A DNA stretch of 64,000 nt from Aurantimicrobium photophilum (GCF_003194085.1 NZ_CP023994.1:1674001-1738000); one strand, 5' to 3'; positions 17,747 through 26,477 are shown, counted from the stretch's first letter. Notes: generated by a model not told the origin, from the sequence alone. Made by a program: numbers and translations.

Positions 17747-18730
17747 TTACGCAGCTAAACGAGTAACCGTTTCTGCCGGGGACAACATGCGGATCAGTAA
17801 TGAAATCATGAGCTCTTTTTCTTTCGGCTCGCTAATTGCAACCATGAGAGTTAGAGCTGCAAGTGCATTATTTGAAATTCGCTCTTCGCCTTGTTCGTTC
17901 TTTAAGATTTCATTTTTTGCCAAAAATGTAACGAAAAGAACTGCGGCGCTTCGTTTATTACCGTCTGAAAGCGGATGGTCCTTGACGACAAGGTACAAAA
18001 GATTTGCTGCCTTTTTCTCAACGCTTGGATACAGAGGAAATCCTGCAAATTCTTGATAGATCCCCTCAACAACTGCCTCCAGGCTGCCGCCTCTTTCGAT
18101 TCCAAACAGACTGTCTTCTGGAAACGAGTCAGCTACCAAACTAATTATTTTTCTGGCTTCCTCGATTGTGAGTTTCCAACTAGGCGTAATCCCTGAAGGA
18201 GAAATTATTACTCCCTGGTCATACTCCTTAAGAAGTCGTAGACCAGGCAAATAATCTTGAAGCACATCTGCTATCCCTGACACGAGTTCATTCGAAGCAC
18301 GGCTCAAAATTCTGACGAGAGAACCGATTTCCTGTAGTCGACGATCATTCGTAACTACCCCGTCAAGCAAATATCGCCTGAGTACTTCAGCCGCCCAGCG
18401 GCGAAAATGAACTCCCTCAACGGACTTGACCCGATATCCAACCGAAATGACAACATCAAGACTGTAGTGTTCTATCTCTCTTTCAACCCGCCTGGAACCT
18501 TCGAGTTGAACTGTCGCAAATTTTGCGACAGTTCTAAGGCCAGCTAGTTCTTCAGTTACTGCATTCGTGATGTGTTTACCAATGGTTTTCACATCTCGAT
18601 TGAAGAGAACTGAAAGTTGCTGGCGATTGAGCCAGACTGACTGACCATCGGTTCGAACTTGTAATTCAACTAAGCCGTCTTTGCTCCTGTAAAGCCCGAC
18701 CGAATTTTCATTTTCGGATTTGGGGTCCAC
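17747..18730 (-). CDS. RhuM-like domain fused to a Fic/Doc domain
   Basis: A 327-residue protein with GTG start behind AGAGGAA. The N-terminal half (about residues 12-130) matches the RhuM family: VWLNRQQLSVLFNRDVKTIG, then SLDVVISVGYRVKS and FRRWAAEVLRRYLLDG. The C-terminal half carries the Doc-type catalytic motif HPLSDGNKR (residues 252-260). Doc proteins modify EF-Tu; RhuM's role is unknown. No antitoxin gene adjoins it. The coding sequence is visibly more AT-rich than its neighbours and it splits the ribosomal operon from zur, suggesting recent transfer. Confidence 0.85.
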   Translation of the reverse strand: MDPKSENENSVGLYRSKDGLVELQVRTDGQSVWLNRQQLSVLFNRDVKTIGKHITNAVTEELAGLRTVAKFATVQLEGSRRVEREIEHYSLDVVISVGYRVKSVEGVHFRRWAAEVLRRYLLDGVVTNDRRLQEIGSLVRILSRASNELVSGIADVLQDYLPGLRLLKEYDQGVIISPSGITPSWKLTIEEARKIISLVADSFPEDSLFGIERGGSLEAVVEGIYQEFAGFPLYPSVEKKAANLLYLVVKDHPLSDGNKRSAAVLFVTFLAKNEILKNEQGEERISNNALAALTLMVAISEPKEKELMISLLIRMLSPAETVTRLAA

Positions 18731-18796
18731 TGTGTTCCTCTCTAGTGAATCCCCTCCGTCTCAGAGAAAAACTAGTCGGAACTACTGACATTGGAG

Positions 18797-19186
18797 TCAG
18801 CTAGTTGAGTTGCACTTCCCGCAGAAGCCGAATACGTCCACCACGTGACGGGGTTGGGTAAATCCATGCTCTGCTGCGACCTTGGCTGCCCACGACTCCA
18901 CCGCTTCGGCTTCAATTTCTTCAGTGTGTCCACACTGGCGACAAATCAGGTGGTGGTGGTGACCATCACTCGAACAAGCGCGGTAGAGGTTTTCTCCATC
19001 TGGTGATTGCAGTGCATCTGCTTCATCTGCAGTGACAAGATCGGTCAGGGCACGATAAACCGTGGCCAGGCCAATCGTGGAGCCTTTGGCCTTGAGCTCA
19101 GAGTGCAGCTTCTGGGCAGAGATGAAATCTCCGCGCTCATTCAATGCAGTTCTGACTGCTTCGCGTTGCCACGTGTTGCGCTTCAT
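18797..19186 (-). CDS. zur: Fur-family zinc regulator Zur
   Basis: A 129-residue Fur-family repressor starting at ATG 19186, which overlaps the permease stop by ATGA. Visible features are the winged-helix (STIGLATVYRALTDLV), the metal-binding HHHHLICRQCGHTEE and the second Cys pair FCGKCNS at the C-terminus, forming the structural zinc site. Its position at the end of the zinc ABC operon, and a Zur box before znuA, identify it as Zur rather than Fur. It would shut down znuA-C-B and possibly other zinc-sparing genes when zinc is sufficient. Confidence 0.9.
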   Translation of the reverse strand: MKRNTWQREAVRTALNERGDFISAQKLHSELKAKGSTIGLATVYRALTDLVTADEADALQSPDGENLYRACSSDGHHHHLICRQCGHTEEIEAEAVESWAAKVAAEHGFTQPRHVVDVFGFCGKCNSTS

Positions 19187-19992
19187 GCAGCTACTCCCCT
19201 CACAGCGGGACGGCGCATGGTGAAGGTTCCCCATGCAATAAAGAAGATGGTCGCTGCCACGAGTGAAATGCTGGCTCCTGCACTGACACCCAGCCAGCGA
19301 GAAATGAGCAAGCCTGCTACACCGGCAAGCGCTCCGAGGCTTGGCGCCAGCCAGAACATGACATTGATCTTGTCGGTGAAATAGCGAGCAGCGGCAGCAG
19401 GTGCAGCAATCAAAGCAATGGCCAGGATTGCTCCTGCCGCCGGCAGAGCAGCCACCACAGCAACAGTGGTGATCAGGAGAAGCACCGCATCCAGCATCCA
19501 TGGCTTGGCGCCGGTTGCTGCGAAGGCTTCGGGGTCAAAGAGGAAGAACAGGATCTGCTTGCCCCAGATGAGCATCGTTGCAATCACCGCGAGAAGAGCA
19601 ACACCGGCAACCAGTCCATCAACCCATGTTGCCGAGAGGATGGAACCAAACAAGAAACTGTCTATCTGAATGGGGATGCTCGGGTTCATTGCCTGCAGCA
19701 GAACTCCGGCAGCAAAGCCTGCTGTGAGCATCACGCCCGAGGCGGCCTGTGTTCCTTGTCCGCGGATCCTGCTGAGGAAGCTCAAGATGATGGCCAAGCT
19801 CATGCAGGCAATGAGTGCCCCAATCTGGAGGCTAGCTCCCAGGATGGTGGCAATGACTGCACCGGGAAAAGTTGCGTGAGTCAGCGCCTGGGCAAAGAGC
19901 ACTCTTTTGCGCAGCACAACCAGGACACCAGCCAGGCCAGCGAGTGCTCCCACCAGCATGATGACAATCAGGGCACGTTCGAAGTAACTCAT
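19183..19992 (-). CDS. Zinc/manganese ABC transporter permease (second of two)
   Basis: A 269-residue permease of the ABC-3 family with eight or so helices; the stretch LAGVLVVLRKRVLFAQALTH (residues 20-39) and FPGAVIATILG match the ZnuB/MntB coupling region. It overlaps zur downstream and the first permease upstream by ATGA. Together the two permeases probably form a heterodimeric channel for the metal carried by the lipoprotein ZnuA. Confidence 0.88.
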   Translation of the reverse strand: MSYFERALIVIMLVGALAGLAGVLVVLRKRVLFAQALTHATFPGAVIATILGASLQIGALIACMSLAIILSFLSRIRGQGTQAASGVMLTAGFAAGVLLQAMNPSIPIQIDSFLFGSILSATWVDGLVAGVALLAVIATMLIWGKQILFFLFDPEAFAATGAKPWMLDAVLLLITTVAVVAALPAAGAILAIALIAAPAAAARYFTDKINVMFWLAPSLGALAGVAGLLISRWLGVSAGASISLVAATIFFIAWGTFTMRRPAVRGVAA

Positions 19993-20843
19993 GCGTTGAC
20001 CCCCTTGCGGAGCACGCGCACAATCAAAGCGATTGCATAGAACGCCACAAAACTGAGCGCAACGGTTGCACCCGCCGGAACATCAACACCGCCGACGACC
20101 GAGATGTTGAATCCCAGAGCCAGCCCAATCCAGGACGCCAGAAGGGCTGCTCCCACAGCAACAGCAAAGAGGCCACCCAGCTTGGTGGTCACCAAACGAG
20201 AGAGTGCCCCCGGAACAATCAGTACCGCGAGAACCAAAAGATTACCCACCGCATTCGAAGCAGCAACAATGACCAAGGCGATTGAAACGTTCAAGACAAG
20301 CTCTGTGCTGACCCGGCGATAGCCGGCAGCAGCACTGCCTTCAGGGTCGAAAGCGCGGAAGACCTGGCGGCGGAACGTGAGGAGCACCAGCATCAGCGCA
20401 ACACCAGCAACAACCGCAGTGGTGATGGCTTCACTGTCTGTCACGGTGAGCAGGTGACCAAAAAGCAATTGCTCGAGGCCGCCGGCTCGACCCGGGGAAG
20501 CTGAGACAATAATCACACCAATGCTGAACATGGCCGTGAGAACAATGGCTGTCGTCGCATCGGAGGTGACCCGGTTATTGCTCATCAGGGTAAGCACGAT
20601 TGTTGCTGCAGCGGCAGCGACAAGGGCGCCAATGAGAACACCGCCCTGCCCGCCAAAGACGAAGCCCGCTGCCAAACCAGGGAACACCGCGTGGGTGAGG
20701 CCATCACTGAGGAACTCAAGCCCCCGAAGGTTAATAAAGACACCAATCACTCCGGCAGCCACACTCAACACAATCAACACCAACAGCGCGCGACCCATAA
20801 AGGGCAGCGCGAATGCAGTGGTGAGTGAGTCGAGCAGATTCAC
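19989..20843 (-). CDS. znuB: Zinc/manganese ABC transporter permease (first of two)
   Basis: A 284-residue ABC-3 family permease with GLEFLSDGLTHAVFPGLAAG (residues 45-64) as family signature. It lies 2 bp downstream of the ATPase gene. It is related to but clearly different from the following permease, so this is an old duplication. Most znu systems have one permease gene; two-permease arrangements are known in mnt/sit-type systems, so manganese transport cannot be excluded on this gene alone. Confidence 0.88.
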   Translation of the reverse strand: MNLLDSLTTAFALPFMGRALLVLIVLSVAAGVIGVFINLRGLEFLSDGLTHAVFPGLAAGFVFGGQGGVLIGALVAAAAATIVLTLMSNNRVTSDATTAIVLTAMFSIGVIIVSASPGRAGGLEQLLFGHLLTVTDSEAITTAVVAGVALMLVLLTFRRQVFRAFDPEGSAAAGYRRVSTELVLNVSIALVIVAASNAVGNLLVLAVLIVPGALSRLVTTKLGGLFAVAVGAALLASWIGLALGFNISVVGGVDVPAGATVALSFVAFYAIALIVRVLRKGVNA

Positions 20844-20845
20844 GA

Positions 20846-21625
20846 CTAGTGGCCTTCGTGACCTGGCACGACTACCGTGTGCTCATCGATTTCAACCTGG
20901 TATTCGTGGAATACCTCTTGCAGGTTGGCCAAAGTGAGAACCTCGTCCTTGGGGCCGAAGGCGATCTGTTGACCGTTCACGAACAGAACGGTGTCACAGA
21001 CCTCGCGAGCGAGGTCGAGGTCGTGTGTGGTCACGATGATGGCCACGCCTGCCTTCTTGAGCTCGCGAATGGTCTGGAGAAGTGCATCACGGTTGGGCTG
21101 GTCCAGGCCGTTGAAGGGCTCATCCAAGAGCAGCAGTCCTGGCTCGGATGCCAGGGCACGGGCCAAGAAGCCGCGTTGCTGTTGACCGCCAGAAAGAGAG
21201 CCAAAGCGCTTGTGGGCAACATTGGTCAGACCGACTGCAGCGATCGCGGAGCGAACAGCTGCGCGGTCTGCCTTGCCGGGGAATCTCAGGAGACCCAACT
21301 TGCGGTAGCGACCCATCATCACGACCTGCTTGAGGGTGACCGGGAACTCGGGATCAATATGTTCGGTCTGAGGTAGATAGCCGACGGAGTCCGCGGTCTT
21401 TCCAAAACCCATCGAGCCTTCAACGAGAGGAATGAGTCCCAGCACTCCCTTGAGCAGGGTCGACTTCCCCGAGCCATTTGGACCGATAAGTGCCATCGCG
21501 TCACCCGGCTTCACTGAGATGTTGACCTCGGTGAGTGCAGGGGTGTTGCCATAGCTAAATGCACCGCCAGTGATGGTCAGAGCATCATCAGTAATGATGG
21601 GAATCGGTCTGGTGCGTGGACTCAT
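20846..21625 (-). CDS. znuC: Zinc ABC transporter ATP-binding protein
   Basis: A 259-residue ABC ATPase: Walker A GPNGSGKST, signature LSGGQQQR, Walker B GLLLLDEPFNGLDQP, and the switch His in VTTHDLDLA. It ends in HTVVVPGHEGH, a His-containing tail of unknown meaning. The ATG at 21625 shares one base with the znuA stop (TGATG), favouring it over the in-frame start at 21667 inside znuA. It powers import through the two downstream permeases. Confidence 0.9.
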   Translation of the reverse strand: MSPRTRPIPIITDDALTITGGAFSYGNTPALTEVNISVKPGDAMALIGPNGSGKSTLLKGVLGLIPLVEGSMGFGKTADSVGYLPQTEHIDPEFPVTLKQVVMMGRYRKLGLLRFPGKADRAAVRSAIAAVGLTNVAHKRFGSLSGGQQQRGFLARALASEPGLLLLDEPFNGLDQPNRDALLQTIRELKKAGVAIIVTTHDLDLAREVCDTVLFVNGQQIAFGPKDEVLTLANLQEVFHEYQVEIDEHTVVVPGHEGH

Positions 21626-22608
21626 CAGCTCAGCTCCGCAGGTAGTGGCAGGACGGGATAGCCCCACGCGTTCATCAACATGGTGACGTTGTGAATGGTT
21701 GCCTTGATGTAGGTTTCACCATCGGAGCCGGTGACTCCAAGGGAATCGGAATAGAGGGCATTGTCACCCGAATACACCTTCACGCCCGCTTCGCTGGCGA
21801 TGGTCTTAGCCAGTTTGGGTGAAATGGACGCCTCAGAGAAAACAGCTTTGGCGCCAGACTGCTTGATCAACGCAATCAGAGCATCAATCTCAGCTGCGCT
21901 GGGTTCTGCGTTGTCATCAAAACTGGGGATGATAGAGCCGACAAAGGTAATGCCATATTCCGAGACGAAGTAGGTAAATGCATCGTGGTTAGTCACCAGT
22001 AATCGCTGGTCAACAGGAACCTGGTCAAAGTTTGCCATCACCCACTCATTGAGGCTGGCAAGTTGTGCTGAGTAGGAAGCAGCATTGTCTTCCATCACAG
22101 TGGCGTCTGCAGGGTTCACTGCCTCAAGTCCCGTCGCAATGTTTTTCACCATCACTTGGGCTTTGAGAGGAGAAGTCCAGATGTGGGGATCACCTTCTCC
22201 ATGTGCATGTTCATCTCCTGCTGCGTGTGCTGCGTGGTCTTCTTCTGCCTCGCCGGCTGCCAAGAGCTCTATTCCGGTTGACGCATCGATGATCTCTCCC
22301 GAGAAGTTTGAGGCAGAGAGAGCATCTGAAATCCATGGCTCAAGGTCAGCGCCGTTGATGACGACTGCATCCGCCTGGGAAAGGGCAAGCAGTTGCTTTG
22401 CAGAAGGGTCAAAGGAGTGTGCACTTTGATTGGGTTGAATGAGTCCTGTCACTGTGCCCGTGTCCCCGACAACGGCACGCGTGAACTCGGTGACCTGAGT
22501 GGTGGTTGCAACTACCTGGAATTCTTCACTTTGTGCCGACGGAGATGAGCAGGCACTCAGGCTGCCGACAATGAGCACACTGGCGGCAAGGATTCCAAGA
22601 ACTTTCAT
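21625..22608 (-). CDS. znuA: Zinc ABC transporter substrate-binding lipoprotein
   Basis: A 327-residue cluster A-I binding protein. Residues 1-20 form a lipoprotein signal peptide with lipobox LSAC (Cys20). The His/Glu/Asp-rich loop EAEEDHAAHAAGDEHAHGEG (about residues 121-140) is typical of zinc-binding ZnuA and argues for zinc rather than manganese. Metal-ligand His residues also appear at NQSAHSFDPS, GDPHIWTSP and LLVTNHDAFTYF. First gene of znuA-C-B-B-zur, behind a Zur box at 22628-22642. Confidence 0.92.
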   Translation of the reverse strand: MKVLGILAASVLIVGSLSACSSPSAQSEEFQVVATTTQVTEFTRAVVGDTGTVTGLIQPNQSAHSFDPSAKQLLALSQADAVVINGADLEPWISDALSASNFSGEIIDASTGIELLAAGEAEEDHAAHAAGDEHAHGEGDPHIWTSPLKAQVMVKNIATGLEAVNPADATVMEDNAASYSAQLASLNEWVMANFDQVPVDQRLLVTNHDAFTYFVSEYGITFVGSIIPSFDDNAEPSAAEIDALIALIKQSGAKAVFSEASISPKLAKTIASEAGVKVYSGDNALYSDSLGVTGSDGETYIKATIHNVTMLMNAWGYPVLPLPAELS

Positions 22609-22627
22609 AACTCGAAAGTATTCTTAT

Positions 22628-22642
22628 TGAGAATGATTGTCA
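22628..22642 (-). promoter_or_regulatory. Zur box in the znuA/trhO intergenic region
   Basis: TGAGAATGATTGTCA, a 15-bp palindromic site fitting the actinobacterial Zur pattern TGAnAATnATTnTCA at every fixed position, with further symmetry in the flanking TAT/ATA. It is 20 bp upstream of the znuA ATG. Confidence 0.85.
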
Positions 22643-22687
22643 ATATGAATAGTGCGATGTTCGCTTCGGGCGCGTACCCTTATATAC

Positions 22688-23593
22688 ATGGCAGTCCCCA
22701 AAGTTCTTCTGTATTACGCATTCGCACCCGTAGCTGACCCCGAGGCTGTTCGCCTCTGGCAGCGCGACCTCTGCGAAGGCTTGAACCTGCGTGGACGCAT
22801 CCTCATCTCCAAGCACGGCATCAACGGAACCGTCGGTGGAGACATCGACGACGTCAAGATGTATTTGAGGAAGACCAAGGAATACCCCGGTTTCAAGAAG
22901 ATGGATGCCAAGTGGAGTGACGGCACCGGTCTTGACGAGAACGGCCTGAGCCTCGACTTCCCTCGCCTGAGCGTCAAGGCACGTCCAGAGATCGTGGCTT
23001 TCGGTGTTCCTGACGAGATCGAAGTCAACAACAAGGGCATCGTGGGTGGCGGAACCAAGCTCAAGCCCCACGAACTCGACGCACTCGTTGAAGAGCGCGG
23101 GGACGAAGTTGTCTTCTTCGACGGTCGCAATGCGTGGGAAGCAGAGATTGGCCGTTTCAAGAACGCCATCATTCCTGATGTGAAGACGACTCATGACTTC
23201 GTGCGTGAACTCGAAAGTGGCAAGTATGACCACATCAAGGACAAGCCCATTGTCACTTACTGCACCGGCGGTATTCGCTGCGAAATCTTGACCCCCATCA
23301 TGAAAGCACGTGGCTTCAAGGAGATTTACCAAATTGATGGTGGCATAGTTCGCTATGGCGAAGCGCGCGGAAACCAGGGTCTGTGGGAGGGCTCGCTCTA
23401 TGTCTTCGACAAGCGCATCTCCATGAACTTTGCACCCGATGTTGCCCTGATCGGAACGTGTAAGTGCTGCGGCACGAAGTCAAACCACATGATTAACTGC
23501 GCGGACAAGATGTGCCGCGAACAGATGGTCGTCTGCGAAGAGTGTGCAGCGGTGGATGTGTTCTGCGAAGAACACGCGAAAGTTACGGCTTAA
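22688..23593 (+). CDS. trhO: tRNA uridine(34) hydroxylase TrhO (rhodanese-like)
   Basis: A 301-residue protein. An N-terminal acylphosphatase-like part ([18 protein letters not shown]) precedes a rhodanese domain with catalytic Cys in [12 protein letters not shown], and a C-terminal Cys cluster ([24 protein letters not shown]) probably binds metal. TrhO makes 5-hydroxyuridine at position 34 of some tRNAs. The ATG at 22688 ([12 protein letters not shown]) is the natural start; the ORF extends to 22652. Divergent from znuA; its 3' end overlaps hemD by 11 bp. Confidence 0.93.
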   Translation: MAVPKVLLYYAFAPVADPEAVRLWQRDLCEGLNLRGRILISKHGINGTVGGDIDDVKMYLRKTKEYPGFKKMDAKWSDGTGLDENGLSLDFPRLSVKARPEIVAFGVPDEIEVNNKGIVGGGTKLKPHELDALVEERGDEVVFFDGRNAWEAEIGRFKNAIIPDVKTTHDFVRELESGKYDHIKDKPIVTYCTGGIRCEILTPIMKARGFKEIYQIDGGIVRYGEARGNQGLWEGSLYVFDKRISMNFAPDVALIGTCKCCGTKSNHMINCADKMCREQMVVCEECAAVDVFCEEHAKVTA

Positions 23594-24386
23594 CGCTCAG
23601 AGCACGTTCGACCAACAGGTCGACCATAGATTCGATGTTGATCTCTTCAGCAACGGCATCAACGCGGAGCCCAAATGCTTCAGCGTCCTTTGCGGTGCGA
23701 GGACCAATAGCGGAGACCAGGGTCTTCGTTGGGATGTCACCGATCTGAATGGAGATCTGTTCAGCAACCGAACCTGAGGTCACCAAGATGTCGGTGATCT
23801 TGCCGGCACGCACATCGTTGATGACGCCTTCGGCAACATCAACACCGACCGAGCGGTAGGCAACAACCGACTTCACGCTGTGGCCGATGCGGATGAGACC
23901 TTCAGTCAACACGGGAACAGCAATCTGTGAACGCAGGGTGAGAACACGAAGCGGAACGACACCACCAGTTGCTGTGGTCCATTCTTCGAGCAGACCGTGC
24001 GCCGTGTTCTCTTCGCTGGGAGCGAGGTCTGCTTTGTATCCAGCTGCAGCCAACGCGGTAGCCGTGGTTTCACCCACGCATGCCACCTTGGTGGTGGGAG
24101 GAATGACAGCCTGGTGTGCCATCAGCACATCCACTGTGGTTGCACTGGTCAGGGTGATCCAGTCGAACTCACCAGCAGCGAGTTCTTTGAGAGCAGCCTC
24201 GAGTGCGGGTGCATCATCGGTTGGAGCAAAGTTCACCATTGGTGCAATTACCGCAGATGCGCCTTTAGCGCGGAGAGCGGATGCGACAGAGTCGCCCCAA
24301 GGTCCACCGCGAGGCACAAGTACGCGATGCCCATAAAGGGGACGCGTCTCAATAGGAGAGGTAAAAGACATCGCCTCTATTGTCAC
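23583..24386 (-). CDS. hemD: Uroporphyrinogen-III synthase
   Basis: A protein of up to 267 residues with HemD hallmarks: [18 protein letters not shown] near the start, [34 protein letters not shown], and the second-half motif [12 protein letters not shown] followed by [16 protein letters not shown]. It closes hydroxymethylbilane to uroporphyrinogen III in heme synthesis. The start is either GTG at 24386 or ATG at 24371. Other heme genes are not adjacent except a degenerate protoporphyrinogen-oxidase-like gene 1.2 kb away. Confidence 0.9.
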   Translation of the reverse strand: MTIEAMSFTSPIETRPLYGHRVLVPRGGPWGDSVASALRAKGASAVIAPMVNFAPTDDAPALEAALKELAAGEFDWITLTSATTVDVLMAHQAVIPPTTKVACVGETTATALAAAGYKADLAPSEENTAHGLLEEWTTATGGVVPLRVLTLRSQIAVPVLTEGLIRIGHSVKSVVAYRSVGVDVAEGVINDVRAGKITDILVTSGSVAEQISIQIGDIPTKTLVSAIGPRTAKDAEAFGLRVDAVAEEINIESMVDLLVERALSVKP

Positions 24387-24419
24387 CGACTGTTGCGCAA
24401 GACAACAAACTGAGAAAAC

Positions 24420-24446
24420 CAGTTTCCGCCTTTAATGGCGGGACTG
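24420..24446 (-). terminator. Probable terminator after the DUF3618 gene
   Basis: CCGCC/GGCGG stem extended by CAGT/ACTG across a small bulge, 12 bp past the DUF3618 stop; on the minus strand it is followed by GGTTTTCTC. Separates the membrane cluster from hemD. Confidence 0.5.
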
Positions 24447-24457
24447 TAACCAAAAGG

Positions 24458-24772
24458 TTATCGACGACCCGAGCGGAATACGCCCACAATAATTGCACCT
24501 GCAAGGGCCACAGCTCCCACGCCAATGCCGAGAAGAACCAGAGGCTGCTCCTGCTTCATCACTGTGAAGCGTTCCTGCAACCGATCCTTTGCCTTACCCA
24601 ATTTCTTGGGAACGTTGGCCTTGTCTTCCAGCTCATCCAATGTGGAGGAGAGCTTGTCGCGGGTGGCAGCAAGGTGTTCTTGCAGTTCAGCGTTGCTGAG
24701 TGTGGAAACAAATGAAGGCTCTGTAAAGAACTCGTCTTCTGAAACCTTAGAAAGCTTGGAGTTAGATGCCAT
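24458..24772 (-). CDS. DUF3618 family small membrane protein
   Basis: A 104-residue protein. The segment ELQEHLAATRDKLSSTLDEL (about residues 27-46) followed by KANVPKKLGKAKDRLQERF is the DUF3618 pattern, an amphipathic helix found in actinobacterial envelope-associated operons. Residues about 77-97 (VLLGIGVGAVALAGAIIVGV) are a membrane helix ending in RSGRR. The ATG at 24772 has GGGAG nine bases upstream and is preferred over 24781. Translationally linked to the holin-like gene by overlap. Function unknown. Confidence 0.8.
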   Translation of the reverse strand: MASNSKLSKVSEDEFFTEPSFVSTLSNAELQEHLAATRDKLSSTLDELEDKANVPKKLGKAKDRLQERFTVMKQEQPLVLLGIGVGAVALAGAIIVGVFRSGRR

Positions 24773-25196
24773 AGTCGCCATCTCCCTTGAATGCGTGAGA
24801 GTCCTTCACAACACTGTCGAACGTCTCGGTGGGAAGAGGTGGGCTGCCCTTCTTGAACTGAACAGCGGCAGCGCCGATCAGACCAAGAATCACCAGCAAG
24901 AGAATTCCGGAGACAGTGAGCGCTGCTGCCCAGGGTGGCATCACGAGCGCAAGCGCGAAGATGCCAGCCAGCAGCAGAGTGAAGGTGAGGAAACTCAACA
25001 GGACAAGCGCGATCACAACAAGGATTGCGCCAATGCCTAGGCTCTTGAGCTTACGAGCCATCTCGCGCTTGAGCTGTTCAAACTCTGCGCGAACGAGGTC
25101 CATCAGAATGCCAGGCAGATCGCGCAGCAAAGTGAAGAGCGAACGCTCTTCTTTCTGAGTGCTCTCCTTGTCAGGAGAAGATGATGCGGTTGCCAT
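24762..25196 (-). CDS. Holin-X-like membrane protein (phage holin superfamily III, DUF1469-like)
   Basis: A 144-residue protein with an N-terminal amphipathic segment (LRDLPGILMDLVRAEFEQLK) and two adjacent membrane helices (about residues 54-76 and 84-108), the architecture of the putative actinobacterial Holin-X family. Despite the name these genes are chromosomal and widespread, with no lysis genes around, so a phage origin is not implied. Sits between the YtxH-like and DUF3618 genes, a trio seen together in related bacteria. Function unknown. Confidence 0.8.
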   Translation of the reverse strand: MATASSSPDKESTQKEERSLFTLLRDLPGILMDLVRAEFEQLKREMARKLKSLGIGAILVVIALVLLSFLTFTLLLAGIFALALVMPPWAAALTVSGILLLVILGLIGAAAVQFKKGSPPLPTETFDSVVKDSHAFKGDGDYGI

Positions 25197-25198
25197 GA

Positions 25199-25528
25199 TT
25201 ACTTCGCAGCAGGCTTAGGGGCTACCTTGGCAGCGGGTTCGGTCGCTGCCTTCGCAGCAGGCTTAGCTGCGGGCTTTGCTGCTGGTGCCTTCTTGGCAGC
25301 AGGCTTGTCGCCCGTGACCTGGTGGATCACGCGCTTGGCGGCGGTGATGGCTTCTTCAGCAACATCGCCGACGGCGTCCTGTGCTTGCTTGACCGACCAC
25401 TGAACGGGTTCTGATTCCCAGATGTTCTGAGCTGCGGACTTGATCTGCTCGTAGCGCTTACGTCCAGCACGAGTACCAAAGACGTAGCCAATAGCTAGAC
25501 CCACAATGAAAAGGAACTTGCCTCTCAT
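25199..25528 (-). CDS. YtxH-like small membrane protein with Lys/Ala/Pro repeat tail
   Basis: A 109-residue protein. The N-terminus FLFIVGLAIGYVFGTRAGRK (residues 5-24) is one membrane helix ending in a GTRAGR box seen in YtxH-like proteins. The C-terminal 35 residues consist of imperfect KPAAK/APAAK repeats resembling histone H1-like tails. It lies 2 bp from the holin-like gene. Association with membrane or DNA is an inference from composition. Confidence 0.75.
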   Translation of the reverse strand: MRGKFLFIVGLAIGYVFGTRAGRKRYEQIKSAAQNIWESEPVQWSVKQAQDAVGDVAEEAITAAKRVIHQVTGDKPAAKKAPAAKPAAKPAAKAATEPAAKVAPKPAAK

Positions 25529-25577
25529 GATTTCTTCCGTTCAATATGTCAAAAATCGCATATGTTGCGGTTATAGC

Positions 25578-26477
25578 CTAGCCCTCGAAGCTGAGAGTCC
25601 CAACGGGAGGTTTTTCAGGGTCACTCAAAAGGACTCTGCGCATGCTCAATGCGGCATGTTGAGAAGCGGGAATTGCCCGCTCTAAACCTGGGTTCTCGGA
25701 GGAAATACCCACTTCAGCAACCCGCTCGGTGTCGATGCCCTCAGGAAGTTCAACATCTCCGAAGTCTGCGAGCACGACCCCGGCTTTCTTATACCCCGAT
25801 GCCAACTTCTTGGTGGGGTCAGCAACTCTGGTGACGGTGGCAGCGAAGTATTCAAGCTTGCTCGTCGCAGCCGCGGTGATTGCTTCTGTTCCACCGGGAA
25901 CAACAACACGTTGTGCAACGCGGGGGTCTTCGGCCAGAAGTTCGAGAACGCCATTACTCAATGACCCGCCCCGGGTCATTGCTTGAGAAAGTCCCTGCGC
26001 GACGGCGTCCACATTCAGTTCATCCGCAGGAAGACCGTAGCGCTCGAGCACAACGGGGTTGACCAACTTCTCCAGGGCTGCCTCACCCATCCGCGTGCGA
26101 ACCAGTTTGCCGAGGTTGGGCTCGGTGCCGATGGTGAGCACCGGTTTGATGCGATCAAGATAAACCCGCCAGGCACCGCCCCAGCCCAGAGCCTTTCTCA
26201 CACGAAGCGAGAAAGGGTTTCCGGGGATGCCACAGATTTCTTCTTCCCCTGGTGCGGGGATGACGATGTCGTAGGAGACACCCAGTTGATCCAAGAGCTC
26301 GGCCACGACCCCGCCGCGGTGAGAAAAGTTAGCCGGACCTTGATTCTCATCTGCCTTGGGTATCCACACATCAACCTTGAGTCCGATGCGTGCGCAATCC
26401 AATGCGGCGGCAAAGACGGCAAGGTCGCTGCCGATGGCCAGCACGTCACAGCGGTTTGCTGCCTTTGCTGCGGCCAT
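25578..26477 (-). CDS. Protoporphyrinogen oxidase-like FAD protein with an altered nucleotide-binding motif
   Basis: A 299-residue protein. Its middle (LGKLVRTRMGEAALEKLVNPVVLERYGLP) resembles the HemY/PPOX family region in which MGEEV...PxxxGVYAG occurs. However, the N-terminal dinucleotide motif GxGxxG is degraded to AIGSDLAVFAAALDC, the protein is about 150 residues shorter than true PPOX, and the C-terminal FAD-binding GD segment is not evident. RBS AGAGGTAG supports ATG 26477. It follows glyS by 16 bp. It may be a non-catalytic paralogue; the family link is moderate. Confidence 0.6.
   Translation of the reverse strand: MAAAKAANRCDVLAIGSDLAVFAAALDCARIGLKVDVWIPKADENQGPANFSHRGGVVAELLDQLGVSYDIVIPAPGEEEICGIPGNPFSLRVRKALGWGGAWRVYLDRIKPVLTIGTEPNLGKLVRTRMGEAALEKLVNPVVLERYGLPADELNVDAVAQGLSQAMTRGGSLSNGVLELLAEDPRVAQRVVVPGGTEAITAAATSKLEYFAATVTRVADPTKKLASGYKKAGVVLADFGDVELPEGIDTERVAEVGISSENPGLERAIPASQHAALSMRRVLLSDPEKPPVGTLSFEG

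Noticed and set aside
24762-25196. Phage origin for the Holin-X-like gene.
   Set aside because: No endolysin, capsid, integrase or other phage gene adjoins; the family is chromosomal in actinobacteria.
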